Source of the DNA: Endomicrobium sp.
GTDB taxonomy: Bacteria > Elusimicrobiota > Endomicrobiia > Endomicrobiales > Endomicrobiaceae
Assembly (NCBI GenBank): GCA_031273645.1
Contig: JAISRM010000033.1
Coordinates: 1-5,230, forward strand
Direction of reading: 5' to 3'
Length of the DNA stretch: 5,230 nt
Both the position numbers and the translations under genes were made by a program. Shown piece after piece: positions 5,140-5,230 of the stretch. The first letter of the stretch is position 1. Each line of letters starts with the position of its first letter. The notes below the pieces were generated by a model that did no database searches, was not told the origin of the DNA, and saw nothing but the letters and a program-made list of their open reading frames with translations.

Positions 5140-5222
5140 GTTTGCTAAAAAATTCTATCAGCCGAAGTCTGTTATCTCAAAATGTCTTTTAATTTGTTTG
5201 TCTTTAAGTTTGTCATTCCCAT
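5066..5222 (-). pseudogene. Unrecognised ORF remnant, frameshifted
   Basis: On the minus strand an ATG at 5222 opens a 16-residue frame (MGMTNLKTNKLKDILR) ending at the TAA at 5174-5172. From 5176 an overlapping frame is open for 36 residues to the TGA at 5068-5066, including FFSKLVFPHDKDTRAQATEE and ending ERILKTRE. Read through one frameshift, the two give a protein-like sequence of about 50 residues. The start codon lies in one palindromic repeat and the stop in another, so this may be a decayed gene end captured between repeats or a peptide encoded by the repeats themselves. I do not recognise a family. Confidence 0.25.
5159..5173. repeat. Degenerate mini-hairpin (copy E)
   Basis: CAGCCGAAGTCTGTT matches copy C (4988-5002) at 13 of 15 bases. 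The change at its fourth base breaks one stem pair. It is probably a decayed member of the family and lies inside the ORF remnant. Confidence 0.45.
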
Positions 5223-5230
5223 GAAAATGG
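5208..5230. repeat. Half of a small palindromic repeat cut by the window edge (copy 3)
   Basis: Bases 5208-5229 are the exact inverted copy of the 22 bases at 5004-5025. The palindrome should continue past the window as GGGAATCCA or similar if it matches copy 1. Confidence 0.7.

Noticed and set aside
4923..5230. CRISPR array
   Set aside because: Repeats are palindromic, in both orientations and irregularly spaced; there is no regular repeat-spacer unit and no cas gene is visible.

Overview
The window reads as a piece of an AT-rich Gram-negative chromosome. An autotransporter implies an outer membrane. The mix of chlamydial-type GGAI/FxxN passenger repeats, a compact mnmE operon and many tiny palindromic repeats would fit an Elusimicrobia/Endomicrobium-like bacterium, but this placement is an impression and no diagnostic marker (rRNA) is present.

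Layout. Bases 1-2112 (+) hold the 3' part of a large autotransporter gene that enters from the left edge. It has polymorphic-outer-membrane-protein-type repeats, an autotransporter-associated strand repeat, a helical linker and a C-terminal beta-barrel. A strong hairpin terminator (2116-2150) follows. A convergent intergenic stretch (2113-2336) carries a second hairpin and a short peptide-like remnant. On the minus strand, reading right to left, lies a tight three-gene operon: mnmE (4857-3478), a small TM2-domain membrane protein (3472-3152) and rsmA/ksgA (3143-2337). The gaps are 5 and 8 bases. Two of the three genes are RNA-modification enzymes of the translation apparatus; the membrane protein between them is of unknown role. 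The last 370 bases (4858-5230) have no convincing gene apart from the mnmE leader. They are a mosaic of small palindromic repeats plus an ORF remnant.

The most interesting signal is a family of roughly 20-base hairpin elements with the core ACAGRC-GNA-GYCTGT. Two clear copies and one degenerate copy lie in the intergenic mosaic. Two more lie in tandem, in frame, inside rsmA, where they encode a duplicated 12-residue insert just before the catalytic NLPY motif. Two intergenic copies differ by a compensatory base-pair change, so the hairpin itself looks conserved. One intergenic copy seems to sit inside another palindrome (ATTCCC-N8-GGGAAT type) and is flanked by a 3-base duplication, as if it had moved. 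The mnmE gene has a separate in-frame short-repeat expansion in a variable loop. Together these suggest mobile mini-palindromes that invade both intergenic DNA and coding sequence, comparable in style to Rickettsia palindromic elements and Neisseria dRS3 repeats but with a different sequence.
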